Assembly (NCBI RefSeq): GCF_905171765.1 | Contig: NC_053392.1 | Span: 110,256,465-110,320,464 of the forward strand | DNA length: 64,000 nt | Source of the DNA: Bufo bufo | Taxonomy: Eukaryota > Chordata > Amphibia > Anura > Bufonidae | Direction of reading: 5' to 3' | Part shown: piece by piece, positions 22,848-35,632 of the stretch | How positions within the stretch are numbered: position 1 is the stretch's first letter | Layout of the letters: each line of letters opens with the position of its first letter | Notes under the pieces: model-generated | What the model was told of the DNA's origin: nothing | Database searches by the model: none | Seen by the model: only the letters and a program-made list of their open reading frames with translations | Program-made: the position numbers and the translations under genes

Positions 22848-24383
22848 CAGTCGTGACAAAAATATTCGTTTTCACAAAGTTTGCTGCTAAACTGCTTTTA
22901 GATCTTTGTTTCAGTTGTTTCTGTGATGTAGTGAAATATAATTACACGCACTTCATACGTTTCAAAGGCTTTTATCGACAATTACATGACATTTATGCAA
23001 AGAGTCAGTATTTGCAGTGTTGGCCCTTCTTTTTCAGGACCTCTGCAATTCGACTGGGCATGCTCTCAATCAACTTCTGGGCCAATTCCTGACTGATAGC
23101 AACCCATTCTTTCATAATCACTTCTTGGAGTTTGTCAGAATTAGTGGGTTTTTGTTTGTCCACCCGCCTCTTGAGGATTGACCACAAGTTCTCAAAGGGA
23201 TTAAGATCTGGGGAGTTTCCAGGCCATGAACCCAAATGTCAACGTTTTGGTCCCCGAGCCACTTAGTTATCACTTTTGACTTATGGCACGGTGCTCCATC
23301 GTGCTGGAAAATGCATTGTTCTTCACCAAACTGTTGTTGGATTGTTGGAAGAAGTTGCTGTTGGAGGGTGTTTTGGTACCATTCTTAATTCATGGCTGTG
23401 TTTTTGGGCAAAATTGTGAGTGAGCCCACTCCCTTGGATGAGAAGCAACCCAACACATGAATGGTCTCAGGATGCTTTACTGTTAGCATGACACAGGACT
23501 GATGGTAGTGCTCACCTTTTCTTCTTCGGACAACCCTTTTTCCAGATGCCCCAAACAATCGGAAAGAGGCTTCATCGGAGAATATGACCTTGCCCCAGTC
23601 CTCAGCAGTTCATTCACCATACTTTCTGCAGAAGATCAATCTGTCCCTGATGTTTTTTTTGTAGAGAAGTGGCTTCTTTGCTGCCCTTCTTGACACCAGG
23701 CCATCTTCCAAAAGTCTTCGCCTCACTGTGCGTGCAGATGCGCTCACACCTGCCTGCTGCCATTCCTGAGCAAGCTCTGCACTGGTGGCACTCCGATCCC
23801 GCAGCTGAATCCTCTTTAGGAGACGATCCTGGCGCTTGCTGGACTTTCTTGGACGCCCTGAAGCCTTCTTAACAAGAATTGAACCTCTTTCCTTGAAGTT
23901 CTTGATGATCCTATAAATTGTTGATTGAGGTGCAATCTTAGTAGCCACAATATCCTTGCCTGTGAAGCCATTTTTATGCAACGCAATGATGGCTGCACGC
24001 GTTTCTTTGCAGGTCACCATGATTAACAATGGAAGAACAATGATTTTAAGCATCACCCTCCTTTTAACATGTCAATTCTGCCATTTTACCCCAATCAGCC
24101 TGACATAATGATCTCCAGCCTTGTGCTCATCAACATTCTCACCTGAGTTAACAAGATGATTACTGAAATGATCTCAGCAGGTCCTTTAATGACAGCAATG
24201 AAATGCAGTGGAAAGGTTTTTTGGGATTAAGTTAATTTTCATGGCAAAGAAGGACTATACAATTCATCTGATCACTCTTCATAACATTCTGGAGTATATG
24301 CAAATTGCTATTATAATAACTTAACCAGCAACTTTTCCAATTTCCAATATTTATGTAATTCTCAAAACTTTTGGCCACGACTG
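22848..24383 (-). mobile_element. Tc1-type transposon, decayed
   Basis: The 1536-bp element starts CAGTCGTGACAAAA and ends with the inverse TTTTGGCCACGACTG, flanked by TA (22846-22847, 24384-24385). Length, TA duplication and gene content match Tc1/mariner elements. Confidence 0.9.
23005..24056 (-). pseudogene. Tc1 transposase pseudogene
   Basis: The N-terminal part (24056 down to 23610) has the paired helix-turn-helix DNA-binding region with the linker GRPRK. After an in-frame stop following RKYGE, the catalytic domain continues with FSDEASF (first Asp), then QHDGAPCHKSK (second Asp) near 23290. A frame change follows, then SPDLNPFENLW (final Glu) in 23235-23005. The DD34E residues are present, but the stop and frameshift make the copy inactive. 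Confidence 0.88.
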
Positions 24384-24436
24384 TACATACCAACCTAAAA
24401 TGCTCTTGTACATGGCAGACCTGGGACCTTTGTTAA

Positions 24437-27400
24437 CCCCTCACGGACACATGACGTACCGGTACAGCATGGTTCCCAAGTCCTTAAGGACACATGACGT
24501 TCCAGTACGTCATGTGTTGTTTCGATCATCGCCGCCCGTCGGGCGGTGATCGGAACAAGGTGCCTGCTCAAATCATTGAGCAGGCACCTCGGCTAAATGC
24601 ACAGGGGGTCCCGTGACCCCCCCGTGTCGGCGATCGCCGCAAATCGCAGGTCAATCAGACCTGCGGTTTGTGGCTTTTACCTGATGCGGCGGTGGTGCCA
24701 TCGGGTCCCCATGGGGCTGTGGGCGGGAACCCGATGGCATGGAAGGCAGCGTGATGCCTTCCTGAGGCATCTGCGCTGCCTTCTGGTGAAGAGCCTGTGA
24801 GATCCAGCCCCCTGGATCTCACAGGCCCCGGAAGCTGTATGAGTAATACACACAGTATTACTCATACAGCCAATGCATTCCAATACAGAAGTATTGGAAT
24901 GCATTGTAAAGGAATATACCAACAAAAGTTGAAGTCCCAAAGTGGGACAAAAAAGAAAGTGAAAAAAAAAGTTGAAAAAATTTAGTTTTCCCCCCAAAAA
25001 ATTCAAAGATTCAAGTAAAAATAAATAAAAACATCATTTTCGCCAAATAAAGCATAAAAAATTGGTAAAAAATAGGGAAAAAAATAAGTATCTATAAACC
25101 TATCACATGACCTAACCCCTCAGATGAACACCGTAAAAAATAAAAAATAAAAACTGTGCTAAATAAACAATTTTTTTGTCACCTTACATCACAAAAAGTA
25201 CAACAGCAGGCGATCAAAAAGGTGGTTGCCCACCAAAATAGTACCAATATAACCGTCACCTCATCCCGCAAAAAATGAACCCATACCTAAGATAATCGCC
25301 CAAAAACTGAAAAAACTATGGCTCTCAGAATAATGAGACACTAAAACATAATTTTTTTTGTTTGAAAAACGCTGTTATGTGTAAAACTTACATAAATAAA
25401 TAAAAAGTATACATATTTGGTATCGCCGCGTTCGTATCGACTGGCTCTATAAAAATATCACATGACCTAACCTTTCAGATGAACACTGTAAAAAAAAAAA
25501 AAAAAAAACTTTGCTAAATAAACCATTTTTTGTCACCTTACATCACAAAAAGTGTAATAGCAAGCGATAAAAAAGTCATATGCACCCCAAAATAGTGCCA
25601 ATCAAACTGTCCTCTCATCCCGCAAAAAATGAGACTCTACCTACGATAATCACCCAAAAACTGAAAAAACTATGGCTTTCAGAATATGGAGACACTAAAA
25701 CATGATTTTTTTTTTTGTTTCAAAAATTATATTATTGTGTAAAACTTACATAAAACTTACATAAATAAAAAAAAGTATACATATTAGGTATCGCCGCGTC
25801 CGTATATACCGGCTCTATAAAAATATCACATGACCTAACCCCTCAGATGAACACCGTAAAAAAAATTAAATAAAAACTGTGCTAAATAAACCATTTTTTG
25901 TCACCTTACATCACAAAAAGTGTAATAGCAAGCGATCAAAAAGTCACACGCACACCAAAATAGTGCCAATAAAACGCTCATATCATCCCGCAAAAATCAC
26001 ACCCTACCCAAGGTAATCGCCCAAAAAACTAAAAAAATTATGGCTCTCAGACTATGGAAACACTAAAACATGATTTTTTTTTTGCTTCAAAAATTAAATC
26101 ATTGTGTAAAACTTACATAAATAAAAAAAAAGTATACATATTAGGTATTGCCGCATCCGTGACAACCTGGTCTATAAAAATATCACAGATAACCTGTCAG
26201 ATGAATGTTGTAAATAACAAAAAATAAAAACGGTGCCAAAACAGCTATTTCTTGTTATCTTGCCTCACAAAAAGTGTAATACAGAGCAACCAAAAATCAT
26301 ATGTACCCTAAACTAGTACCAACAATACTGCCACCCTATCCCGTAGTTTCTAAAATGGGGCCACTTTTTTTGGAGTTTCTACTCTAGGGGTGCATCAGGG
26401 GGGCTTCAAATGGGACATGGTGTCAAAAAAACCAGTCCAGCAAAATCTGCCTTCCAAAAACCGTATGGCATTCCTTTCCTTCTGCGCCCTGCCGTGTGCC
26501 CGTACAGCTGTTTACGACCACATATGGGGTGTTTCTGTAAACTACAGAATCAGGGCCATAAATATTAAGTTTGGTTTGGCTGTTAACCCTTGCTTTGTAA
26601 CCGGAAAAAAATTATTAAAATGGAAAATCTGCCAAAAAAGTGAAATTTTGAAATTGTTTCTCTATTTTCCATTAATTCTTGTGGAACACCTAAAGGGTTA
26701 ACAACATTTGTAAAATAAGTTTTGAATACCTTGAGGGGTGCAGTTTCTTAGATGGGGTCACTTTTCTGGAGTTTCTACTCTAGGGGTGCATCAGGGGGGC
26801 TTCAAATGGGACATGGTGTAAAATAAAACAGTCCAGCAAAACCTGCCTTCCAAAAACCGTATGGCATTCCTTTCCTTCTGCGCCCTGCCGTGTGCCCGTA
26901 CAGCTGTTTACGACCACATATGGGGTGTTTCTGTAAACTACAGAATCAGGGCCATAAATATTGAGTTTGGTTTGGCTGTTAACCCTTGCTTTGTAACTGG
27001 AAAAAAATTATTAAAATGGAAAATCTGCCAAAAAAGTGAAATTTTGAAATTGTATTTCTATTTTCCATTAATTCTTGTGGAACACCTAAAGGGTTAACAA
27101 AGTTCGTAAAATCAGTTTTGAATACCTTGAGGGGTGTTTTTATAGAATGGGGTCATTTTTGGGTAGTTTCTATTATGTAAGCCTCGCAAAGTGACTTCAG
27201 ACCTGAACTGGTCCCTAAAAATTGGGTTTTTGAAAATTTCTGAAAAATTTAAAGATTTGCTTCTAAACTTCTAAGCCTTGTAACATCCCCAAAAAATAAA
27301 ATATAATTCCCAAAATGAGCCAAACATGAAGTAGACATATGGGGAATGTAAATTAATAACTATTTTTGGAGGTATTACTATGTATTATAGAAGTAGAGAA

Positions 27401-27631
27401 ATTGGAACTTGGAAATTTGCAATTTTTTACAAATTTTTAGTAAACTTGGTATTTTTTCATAAATAATTTTTTTTTTTTTTTACTTCATTTTACCAGTTTA
27501 ATGAAGTACAATATGTGACGAAAAAACCATCTCAGAATGGCCAGGATAAGTCAAAGCGTTTTAAAGTTATCAGCACTTAAAGTAAAAGTGGCCTGGTCCT
27601 TAAGGTGAAATAGGGCTGAGTCCTTAAGGGG
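24437..27631 (+). mobile_element. Complete 3.2-kb TTAA element without a transposase
   Basis: The element starts CCCCTCACGGACACATGACG and ends GTCCTTAAGGGG, between TTAA at 24433-24436 and 27632-27635. A GC-rich first 450 bp with short inverted repeats (for example gtattggaatgcattg against its inverse near 24870-24905) is followed by about four diverged, A-rich units of 300-350 bp. Each unit contains tatcacatgacctaac, tcaccttacatcacaaaaag and cgcccaaaaactgaaaaa phrases. Two longer repeats with ctgtaaactacagaatcaggg (near 26530 and 26930) come next. The TTAA duplication suggests piggyBac or Kolobok. No transposase is seen, so it is probably non-autonomous. Confidence 0.8.
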
Positions 27632-27635
27632 TTAA

Positions 27636-28247
27636 GACACTGGCTGCCATGACAACCTATAGCACCACACATTCCTCTCCTAGGGGCACAGATGGATTTG
27701 CAAAGAATCCTCTCTCTTTTAAAACACTTAGGTGTCATGATCCACATGACCATTGCATATGAGGGGTTATAAAAAAAAAAATTAAAATTGGGGTTAGTCA
27801 GCACATCCCAGTGCACAGGTGCACGTCGCCATGGCTGGGACCACAAAAGCAAAAAGAAATGATTCAACAGCACTCTGCAAATACTAATAACAAAGTAAAT
27901 ACAATAGTGTCATACATACTATAGAAAATGTACTACTGCTAAGGCTACGTTATAAATGTGAGATTGTTGGCAAATATATTTTGTACAAAATTATGTGTGC
28001 CAGTGTCAAGGAGATCTCTTTACAACAGGAACCTACACTAATAACTTCACAGTAGTTATGACAGATATGTGCCCCCTCACACTTCCTCACTAAAACAATA
28101 TAGCACTTCCATAGGATAAACTCTTTACCAATCAAAACCCCTTAACGCCAACCTGCCTGACCTTATTAAAAATAACCTCCAATACTTTCTGGTGAGAAAT
28201 TTTCCTGCCAAAACTACTGCCACAGGCATCACAGGGATGATCATTAA
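27636..28247. other. Unassigned spacer
   Basis: No coding or repeat signature was recognised in these 600 bases. The minus-strand open frames at 27577-28135 have no familiar motif. Confidence 0.35.
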
Positions 28248-29050
28248 TAGAGATAAGCGAAGTTTTGAAAAATTTGATTTGGCAATTTCACCAAAATTCA
28301 CCAAGAAATTTGATTTGTTCCAAATTAATTTGTCATGAATCACTATAAATCAATTATACCCAGACCACTCTGCCTTAGGCCTCTTTCACACGGGCGTGTG
28401 CGCCCCGTTGCCGTATTGTGGACCGCATTTGCGGATATGCAATACACGGGAGCCGTTCCGTGGGCATTCCACATCACGAATGCGGACCCATGCACTTCAA
28501 TGGGTCTGCAAATCCGGAGATGTGGAATGGTGTGGAACGGAAGCACAGAACGGAACCCTATGGAAGCACTACGGAGTGCTTCCGTGGGGTTTCGTCCCGT
28601 ACTTCTGTTCCGCAAAAAGATAGAACATGTCCTATCTTTTTGCGGAACGGCTGGATCGCGGACCCATTAAAGTGAATAGGTCAACGATCCGCTGCGACTG
28701 CCCCACGGACTGTGCTCGTGCATTGCGGCCCACATTTTGCAGACTGCAGCACAACCACGGGGCACACACGCCCGTGTAAAATAGGCCTTAAGGTAAGGCC
28801 ACACGGAGAGGCCATGCTGTGTGGGGGTTGCGGCTATGCTGAGGTGAAGAACCACATGGCCAATTAGCCCGCAGCTGCATTTCATTTAATAATAAAGGCC
28901 GCACTGTAGAGTCGGTCTTCATTGTTATGGTCGTGCAGGACATTTCTCCAACCCCAGCGCTAACCTGCCCTATAGGTGGGAGCCCTTCTTCTGCCATCTG
29001 ATTTTCCTCCTTTTCCAGATCATCTAATATTGTTGAGAATATGTAGAAAA
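28248..29050. mobile_element. hAT-end repeat fragment, split by a MITE
   Basis: It begins TAGAGATAAGCGAAGTTTTG, a typical hAT-type end in this window, and shares the order of blocks with 49574-49930: gaaatttgatttgtt, accacatggccaattagc, gcagctgc.tttcatttaataa, cagtcttcattgtta. The second copy is uninterrupted, whereas this one carries the MITE at 28378-28787. Confidence 0.65.
28378..28787. mobile_element. 410-bp MITE with TTA target duplication
   Basis: Termini GGCCTCTTTCACACGGGCGT and inverted ACGCCCGTGTAAAATAGGCC are flanked by TTA (28375-28377, 28788-28790). The interior also pairs (gtgcttccgtggggtttcg with counterparts). The unoccupied site is visible near 49707. It has the same size of target duplication as 10016-11380 and related ends. 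Confidence 0.8.
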
Positions 29051-29129
29051 GACAAAGGAAATAATGGCTCACTGTGCCTTTAACAAAGGAGTGGTGCTGC
29101 AAAGCCCTGTTAATCCACCAAACCAACAC

Positions 29130-29960
29130 AATAGTATATGTAGAAAGTAAAAAAAAATGGGCTGAGCGCTCAAATACTGGAATACTGCATGTATAGGGTC
29201 ATAAATTATTTATTCTCTGCAAAGCATACACAATAAAAACAATATAAAACTGACATATATAGCAATTAAGGACATAAGATAAATTCTGCATAAAATGGAT
29301 CCAAATAAATGTGACGATATAATGCAATATAATCTCAGTTGATCCTCTCACATGAAGGGGTTAAATGCATGTAGTAGTAGAATCAGCAGGTTTGGTGTGT
29401 GTATCCACCTCAGGTTATAATGGTGAGTGTGTATACACCTTAAGTTCAGTTTGCCAGTGTCATTAATAGATTAATCGGCAGGTGTGTTCCTCCACCTGCA
29501 GGAATATACCCACTCTAATACAAGACAGATTGGTAACAAATGAAGCGGTCATAGGTAATCTGTAAAACAATCATAAAATAGGCGATATGGCAGAAAGATT
29601 TGGGGTGTATGTGTGGCGTCCCACTATACCGCACTGCCTAAAACGCCTTTTACCTTTCCGTACGGTTTCTATTGCTGTAAATGTCCTTTGTGAACAGGCC
29701 CGTTCATATGATCCTCAATTGACCAGGTTTGTGGTGAGTATTACAGGGATCTCAAGGTGTGTAATGCAGCCAGTGTCCGGCAACACCAGGGAGTCGGTGG
29801 GGTTCCAGAGGGATATCTTTCAATCTGGATTTTTCAAAGAAGATGGTGGATAAAGGCAAATATGTTGTTGTTCATCCGTACATACAGCAAGTCCTAACCA
29901 AACGCATTTCGGGGTTTCCACTATACCCCATCCTCAGTGGGAAGGGGTACCACATTTTGG
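29130..29960 (-). mobile_element. Possible Penelope-type 3' non-coding fragment
   Basis: The sequence tgggctgagcgctcaaatac and a decayed hammerhead-like block on the - strand (about 29913-29945: CTGAGGA, GGGG...CCCC, GAAA) suggest the non-coding end of a Penelope-like or related ribozyme-bearing retroelement. No reverse transcriptase motif is present, so the call is tentative. Confidence 0.3.
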
Positions 29961-30180
29961 ATCTCCTATCAACAGGAATATTTTTTCCATCTGTATAATG
30001 GAAACAAATGAAACCGTTATGAGCCCACATAGACATGTATTTGGACGGAGCAAAATGGAATGCCTCTTAAAGGCTTCCGTTTTCCATTCCGTCCTAGAAT
30101 TCTGTTGTATTCTGTTATAACTCTGTCATAACGGAACCTATAACGGAATTCAATAATGCCGATGTGAACACGGCCTAAGC
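29961..30180. mobile_element. MITE remnant
   Basis: Internally paired segments (gcttccgttttccattccgt, gttataactctgtcataacgg) and the end gtgaacacggccta resemble the TTA-type MITE ends. The left terminus is not identified. Confidence 0.4.
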
Positions 30181-30539
30181 CAGTTTGCCTTTGCACTAGT
30201 TTTGAAAATTTTCCCCCAATGACTTTCTGCTAGTGATAGACGAACATCGGCCGGGACAGTTCGCGGACGCGATCAAATGTTTGCGAACCACAAGTTTGCG
30301 GCAGGCCCCATTCACTTTAATGGCAGGCGAACCGGAAAAACCATCAGCTCATATTTGCAGCCACCAAATACTTAGTAGAAGTGCACAAATAGTCACACAA
30401 CATGGACAGTGACATACTAGAGGGGGATCAATGACAAAAATTCCCACAAAAAATATGTATCTTAATCAGGGGACATTTTTATGCATCTTAAAGGGAAATT
30501 CTCTGAAATGTGCCCTGTCGGAGCCTAGAAATTTTTTAT

Positions 30540-31260
30540 TTTAGGCCACGGGAGTACGGGCCTTAAAAATTAGGCATTCACCTGACATAAAAGAAATTTT
30601 GATTATGTGGCTCGAGGTACATTATGCGGTCAATGGATACAAATTTTACTGTAGGCCCCTGAACTATAGGCCCCAAACATTAGGCATTCACCAGACAGAA
30701 AAGATCAAGTGATTATGTGGCCGGAGGTATATTACACGGTCAATGGATATCAATTTTACTACAGGCCAGTACAAATACAGGTCAAATACATATGTTTGTT
30801 TAAAAGAAATAAAATATAAAATTGGAATAAAAACATGGCTAACGAAATCCCCCTTATTAAAAAAAACCTAATGCTAATACTTGAAATTCGATAACACGTG
30901 GTAGTCACTGGTGTTGAATTCCTCCGAGGCCCCAACAATTATTCATTCACCGCACAGAAAAGAACAAGTAAGTATATGGCTGGAGGTAGATTACACGGTC
31001 ATTGGATATCAATTTTACAGCAGGCCAGTGGACTACAGGCCCCAAAAATTATACATTCACCGTACAGTATACATCAAGTGATTATGTGGCTGGAGGTCTA
31101 TTAGACAGTCAATGGATATCAATTTTACTGAAGGCCAGTACAAATACAGGTCAAATACATATCTTTAAAATAACTAAAAATATTAAATTTGATTAAAAAC
31201 ATGGCAAACTAAATCCCCCCTCTTGAAAAAAACGCTAATGATAATAGCTGAAACACATGG
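30540..31260. repeat. Diverged tandem repeats in the 3' part of hAT 2
   Basis: Phrases such as attcaccg.acagaaaaga, gattatgtggctggaggt, tcaatggatatcaattttac and aggccccaaaaattat recur several times at about 110 bp. A larger unit of roughly 370 bp is marked by gttgaattcctccgag at 30913 and 31272. Confidence 0.65.
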
Positions 31261-31303
31261 TCATCACATGTGTTGAATTCCTCCGAGATCCATGCCTCAT
31301 TCA

Positions 31304-31414
31304 TTTTTACTCCCTTCCCTCCCAGACTTCCAGAGGAGCATGTTTGGCCTATAAGTCTCCTCACACTGACTAAGGTGCTCTCTCCCTATGGAGAGTTAGT
31401 TCCCCCTTGCTTGG
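31304..31414. repeat. Left copy of a ~115-bp direct repeat
   Basis: It matches 38186-38303 (ctcccagacttccagaggag, gcctataagtctcctcacac, aaggtgctctc, ggagagttagttccccctt). The right copy overlaps the end of the hAT 2 transposase gene region. The pair flanks the complete ribozyme-element and Penelope insertion, so it looks like a long target duplication. Confidence 0.75.
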
Positions 31415-31902
31415 ACACAGGACTCTCACCCAGTTAAGATCACAGTATTTGTAGGGACGCTAAAAATAAAATAACAAAACAGAATAAAGTTTCTGTTATT
31501 TGCTTAAAATGGGGGACACTATCAAAGGATAATTTATTAGCCAATATGACACACAAGAGCTATCCCCGTATTGCGTAACTACACAACTGAATACATGTGT
31601 GTGAACATGACCACCTTCGCTCCAGTGTCTATTACTGAGCGTAACCAATGGTAACTGTTTGACCCACACTATGTATCAGTGATATGCAGCTCTGGTGTAA
31701 TATCACTAGTGAGGCTCAGTGGTGCTGAGGTATGACATATCTCTTAGTATTAGGCCTCTTGTCAAGTAGGTCAGTAATCCTCCACCACCCCTACTACCTT
31801 ACTGAAAAAGCCTCACTAATAATAAGCATTAAAAACTAACTGATGTTGTCTGGTATATCTCGGTTTGATCTACTGGCACTGGCTGTAGCTTCATACTGGT
31901 TT

Positions 31903-31932
31903 GACGCGTTTCTGGTACTCTAACCTCTTCAG
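31903..31932 (-). ncRNA. Degenerate hammerhead-like motif, left arm
   Basis: On the - strand CTGAAGA is followed by a weak GGT/ACC stem, GAAA, CGCG and TC. These are the conserved hammerhead core elements with one extra A before GAAA. Hammerhead ribozymes are known from Penelope-like element termini. Probably inactive. Confidence 0.45.
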
Positions 31933-33558
31933 GAACCCCGTCGCTATTCCTGCCACTAAAGATTATTAACAGTAGAACAGACGAAAAAACCTATAGTGAG
32001 CACGTCACCTCTCACATATGGCAGCACTCCCGACACTAGTGCGGCCGTGAAGCGGCCGCCGAAATCCAAATGCTATAACAAAGTGGCTCCTCCCACCACA
32101 GTCCGGCACATCCAATCAGCTGACCGCTGCTCCGGAGGCAGGAGAGCCTCACTGAGACACTCCCCCGGGCAGACATCAGCTGCAGCATATGAAGGCCAGT
32201 CTTACGTGTACAGGTAAAATGCAAAACCAAATATACAAAAACATAAAAGAGAAATGAAAAATTGCATATCCTATATTCCTTATGTCTCTTGATTCACACA
32301 TAATCCAAGAACCATCATCATAGAGGCATTGTATTCAGATGAGGAGTGACATATAAACCTCAGAAAAGGGGTGTTGGGACATTGTTGCACTGAGGCAGGA
32401 GATGTAAACCACCTCTTTCACTCAAATAATTATTGCCCGCACTACTCAGGTAAAATATGATCCTACCCCCCTTTTAATCCTCTAATATATGAGTGTGGTT
32501 ATTATCATTAGTGCAAATCCCCAATTATGGATAAAGGATACAATAGCACTACAGTAGTATGCAAAAACTGCACTGCTACAGTTACATGATAAACCACAGG
32601 TCATCCATAGTCTGGCTGATACATAATACAGATCACTACTCCTCCACTAGGATATCACAGGAAACAGTTATACAAAATATGGTCATTGAGACCAGCCGGG
32701 CGTACTGTTCCGAGGCGAAAGGTCCATTGGGCCTTTTTTTTGAGAAAACGTTTGTCCATATCACTCACTCTGGGCGATACTCTGACCAGTTCAATGCCTT
32801 GGAAACTCAGAGTAGCTGTACCGTCCAAATGGCACTCAGTCATATGACGCACAATGGGGGTATCTGCTTCTTTACGTATATCCCCAAGGTGTTCCCCTAT
32901 ACGTCGCCTCAGCGTGTTGCCTACATATTGCATACCGCATATACAGGTAGCAAGGTACACCAGTACCATGGTCTTACAACTAATGAATGTTCTAATGTAG
33001 AAGGACCGGCCTGTTGATGTACTTGTAAACATGCTACCTTTTTTGATGGAACTGCAGGCAATGCACTTGCTACATTTGAACGATACTTTAATGGGTTTTG
33101 TAGCCAATTGCCACCGGCTGCGGCCGGTTGAAAAAAGCTATGCACCAGACAGTCTCTGATGTTACGGCCTCGGCGATACGTGATGACTGGTCTCTCTCCA
33201 ACCAGATGTCCAATATCCGGATCAGCACGCAAAATACCCCAGAATTCTGACAGCACTCCCCTCACAGGCTCATAGGAGTTATCAAAGTTGCCTATAATGC
33301 AAATTTGTTCAGATGATGCATCCCTTACTCACGGGTTTAGCAAAGATGCCCTATCCCGACTCAGGGCGTGTTGATATGCCTGTTTAAGAACTCTGTCAGG
33401 ATATTCCTGAAACGTGAACCTCTGTCACAAATCCGCATCCGCCTCCTGGAAATCCCGTAGGGTTTAGCAATTAAGCCTCAATCTCAAGTATTGACCCTTG
33501 GGGATACCACGTCTCAGCAGTGCAGGGTGACAACTCTTCCAACCCAAGAGACTATTAG

Positions 33559-35632
33559 TGCAGTGTCCCACTACGTGATTGTGGGCACCGCAAACTTGTT
33601 TTATTATGTTTTATTATCATATATTATGCCTGTAGGCTGTATTTTATCTCATGTCATATTCTCCCATGTCACAATGTGATTCTTTATGTAAGATCCTTTA
33701 CACAGGCCTAGTTAGGATGCACTACACTAGTTTCTCCATTAGATGGGGAAGTGTTACAGTGTATAAATAGCTTAGCTCAGGCCCAAGTTAGGCAGTTGAG
33801 TTCAGTTCCAGTCTGGACAAGTTTAGTCAGTGAGCAGCCATGAAGTAGCTGCCTGCTGGAGGGAGGCCTCCTGCCTCTCTGCTCTCTCCCTGTTGGCTCC
33901 CCAGCCCAGGGTTAAAGCCACAAGATTCCACCCAGAAGTGAGAAGTCCACTTCTACAGCACACTCTTCTGGGGTGACCAGTGTCCAGCTACTAAAGCAAG
34001 TATTCAAGGGGATTATTATATTGTCTTAAAGTCAAAGGCTAGCACACAGCCATATTTAAAGCAAACCTTTCACCTCATTTTCACCTTATAAACTAGCAAC
34101 AGTACCTTATAGATTATCTTGAGTGTGTTGTTATCCATGTTAGTGCCGCTTTCCTGGGCTCTTTATACTTCAAAAAATCGTCTTATAAATTTCACATTCT
34201 GTGCTCCAACAGTCATGCAACCAGTTAAGGGGGTAGCCCTTCCATCTCCTCTGGCCGTACCGCCCCTGCCCTAACCCCTCCTCTATGCTCCTTAACTGAC
34301 AGCCGGCTCAGTCGCCGTGACGGCGCTTCTGAAACCTGCGCATGCGCCGTCCTCCTGATTTGCCGCGCGATCCCGTGTTTCTTGCTGACAAAAGCGCGAT
34401 CATGTAAGAGAATCGCGCATGCGCATTACGCAATGCCGGCCTGTCTGCTCTCCCTCCCTAATGTGCGCGCGCTCCACTATCTTCATGCTCAAAGTGCCCC
34501 ACGTGATCACTGTAGACTTGCCGCACATTAGGGAGGGAGAGCAGACAGGAGAGCAGACAGGCCGGCATTGCGTAATGCGCATGCGCGATTCTCTTACATG
34601 ATCGCGCTTTTGTTAGCAAGAAACACGGGATCGCGCGGCGAATCAGGAGGACGGCGCATGCGCAGGTTTCAGAAGCGCCGTCCCGGCGACTGAGCCGGCT
34701 GTCAGTTAAGGAGCATAGAGGAGGGGTTAGGGCAGGGGCGGTACGGCCAGAGGAGATGGAAGGGCTACCCCCTTGACTGGTTGCATGACTGTTGGAGCAC
34801 AGAATGTGAAGTTTATAAGACGATTTTTTGAAGTATAAAGAGCCCAGGAAAGCGGCACTAACATGGATAACAACACACTCAAGATAATCTATAAGGTACT
34901 GTTGCTAGTTTATAAGGTGAAAATGAGGTGAAAGGTTCGCTTTAAGGGCTTCCCAGGCACCTTTGCAAGCAGGTGTAGGACACAGCTTCTGGCATCCACA
35001 CCTCCAGTTTAAACCCTGAGGACAGATAGGCACTGGAAAATAGAAGTTCTAGGACTCTGCAAACAACCTTCAAGTCAGGTTAGGATCAGGCGAGAGTTTT
35101 TACCAGCCAAAGATTTTTATTTCTTCAAAGCCTAGTCTGAAGCAGTAGCTTTCTTACATATATATTTAGGAGCAGAGCCTGACTTACATTTCCCTACCCC
35201 TGTATGCATGAGACTGTATTTTATACTGGGATGTACCAAAGACTTATCATTTGGATGGAATTGTTACTAGGAGAAACATTCAGTAAAAGTTATAATTTGG
35301 ATTGCAGCATCCTTGTCTCAGTCTTCTGTTCCTCAATTAACACTACAGTAAATGGTTGTACCACCACAAAAGGTACTGGCGTCATGACTACAAGGGACCT
35401 TGCCACTGGCACATTAATACAGACCACCAAGGGCACCTCGACCACCATCTGGCCTGTGTCCCTTACACCAGAGTGTGCCCCAGAGAATCCTTGTGCCATT
35501 CTCCTTTTCACTTATGCGAGCCTGCCCAGGGACAACCTAACCGTGAGTAACCAGAACTGTATTTACCTCGGCCCACCTATTGCTCACACCGTGACCTCAC
35601 ATGTAATTCCCCTGTCGGTCTGGAATACCGCA
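33559..35632 (+). mobile_element. Solo LTR in the Penelope element, 4-bp target duplication
   Basis: The insertion starts TGCAGTGTCCC and ends AATACCGCA, flanked by TTAG at 33555-33558 and 35633-35636. The disrupted reading frame of the Penelope RT resumes exactly across it (…TATN / SLLGWK…), which confirms the boundaries. Removing the 882-bp palindromic MITE inside leaves about 1.19 kb, a usual LTR length. TATAAATA at 33762-33769 is the likely promoter. No retroviral coding sequence was found. Confidence 0.75.
34060..34941. mobile_element. Palindromic MITE with TTAA target duplication
   Basis: Two arms of about 420 bp are inverted copies: start AGCAAACCTTTCACCTCATT, end AATGAGGTGAAAGGTTCGCT. 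They meet near 34503, and the TTAA flanks are at 34056-34059 and 34942-34945. The arm centre is GC-rich with gcgcatgcgc motifs, and the arms are nearly identical. The element is nested in the LTR. Confidence 0.85.

Noticed and set aside
26390..27097. Pair of similar frames (FCALPCARTAVYDHIWGVSVNYR)
   Set aside because: The same words occur in every copy of the non-coding TTAA element, in both orientations and with varied frames; no coding constraint is evident.
29587..29853. 88-residue frame on +
   Set aside because: No motif; it lies in repeat debris antisense to a probable Penelope 3' region.
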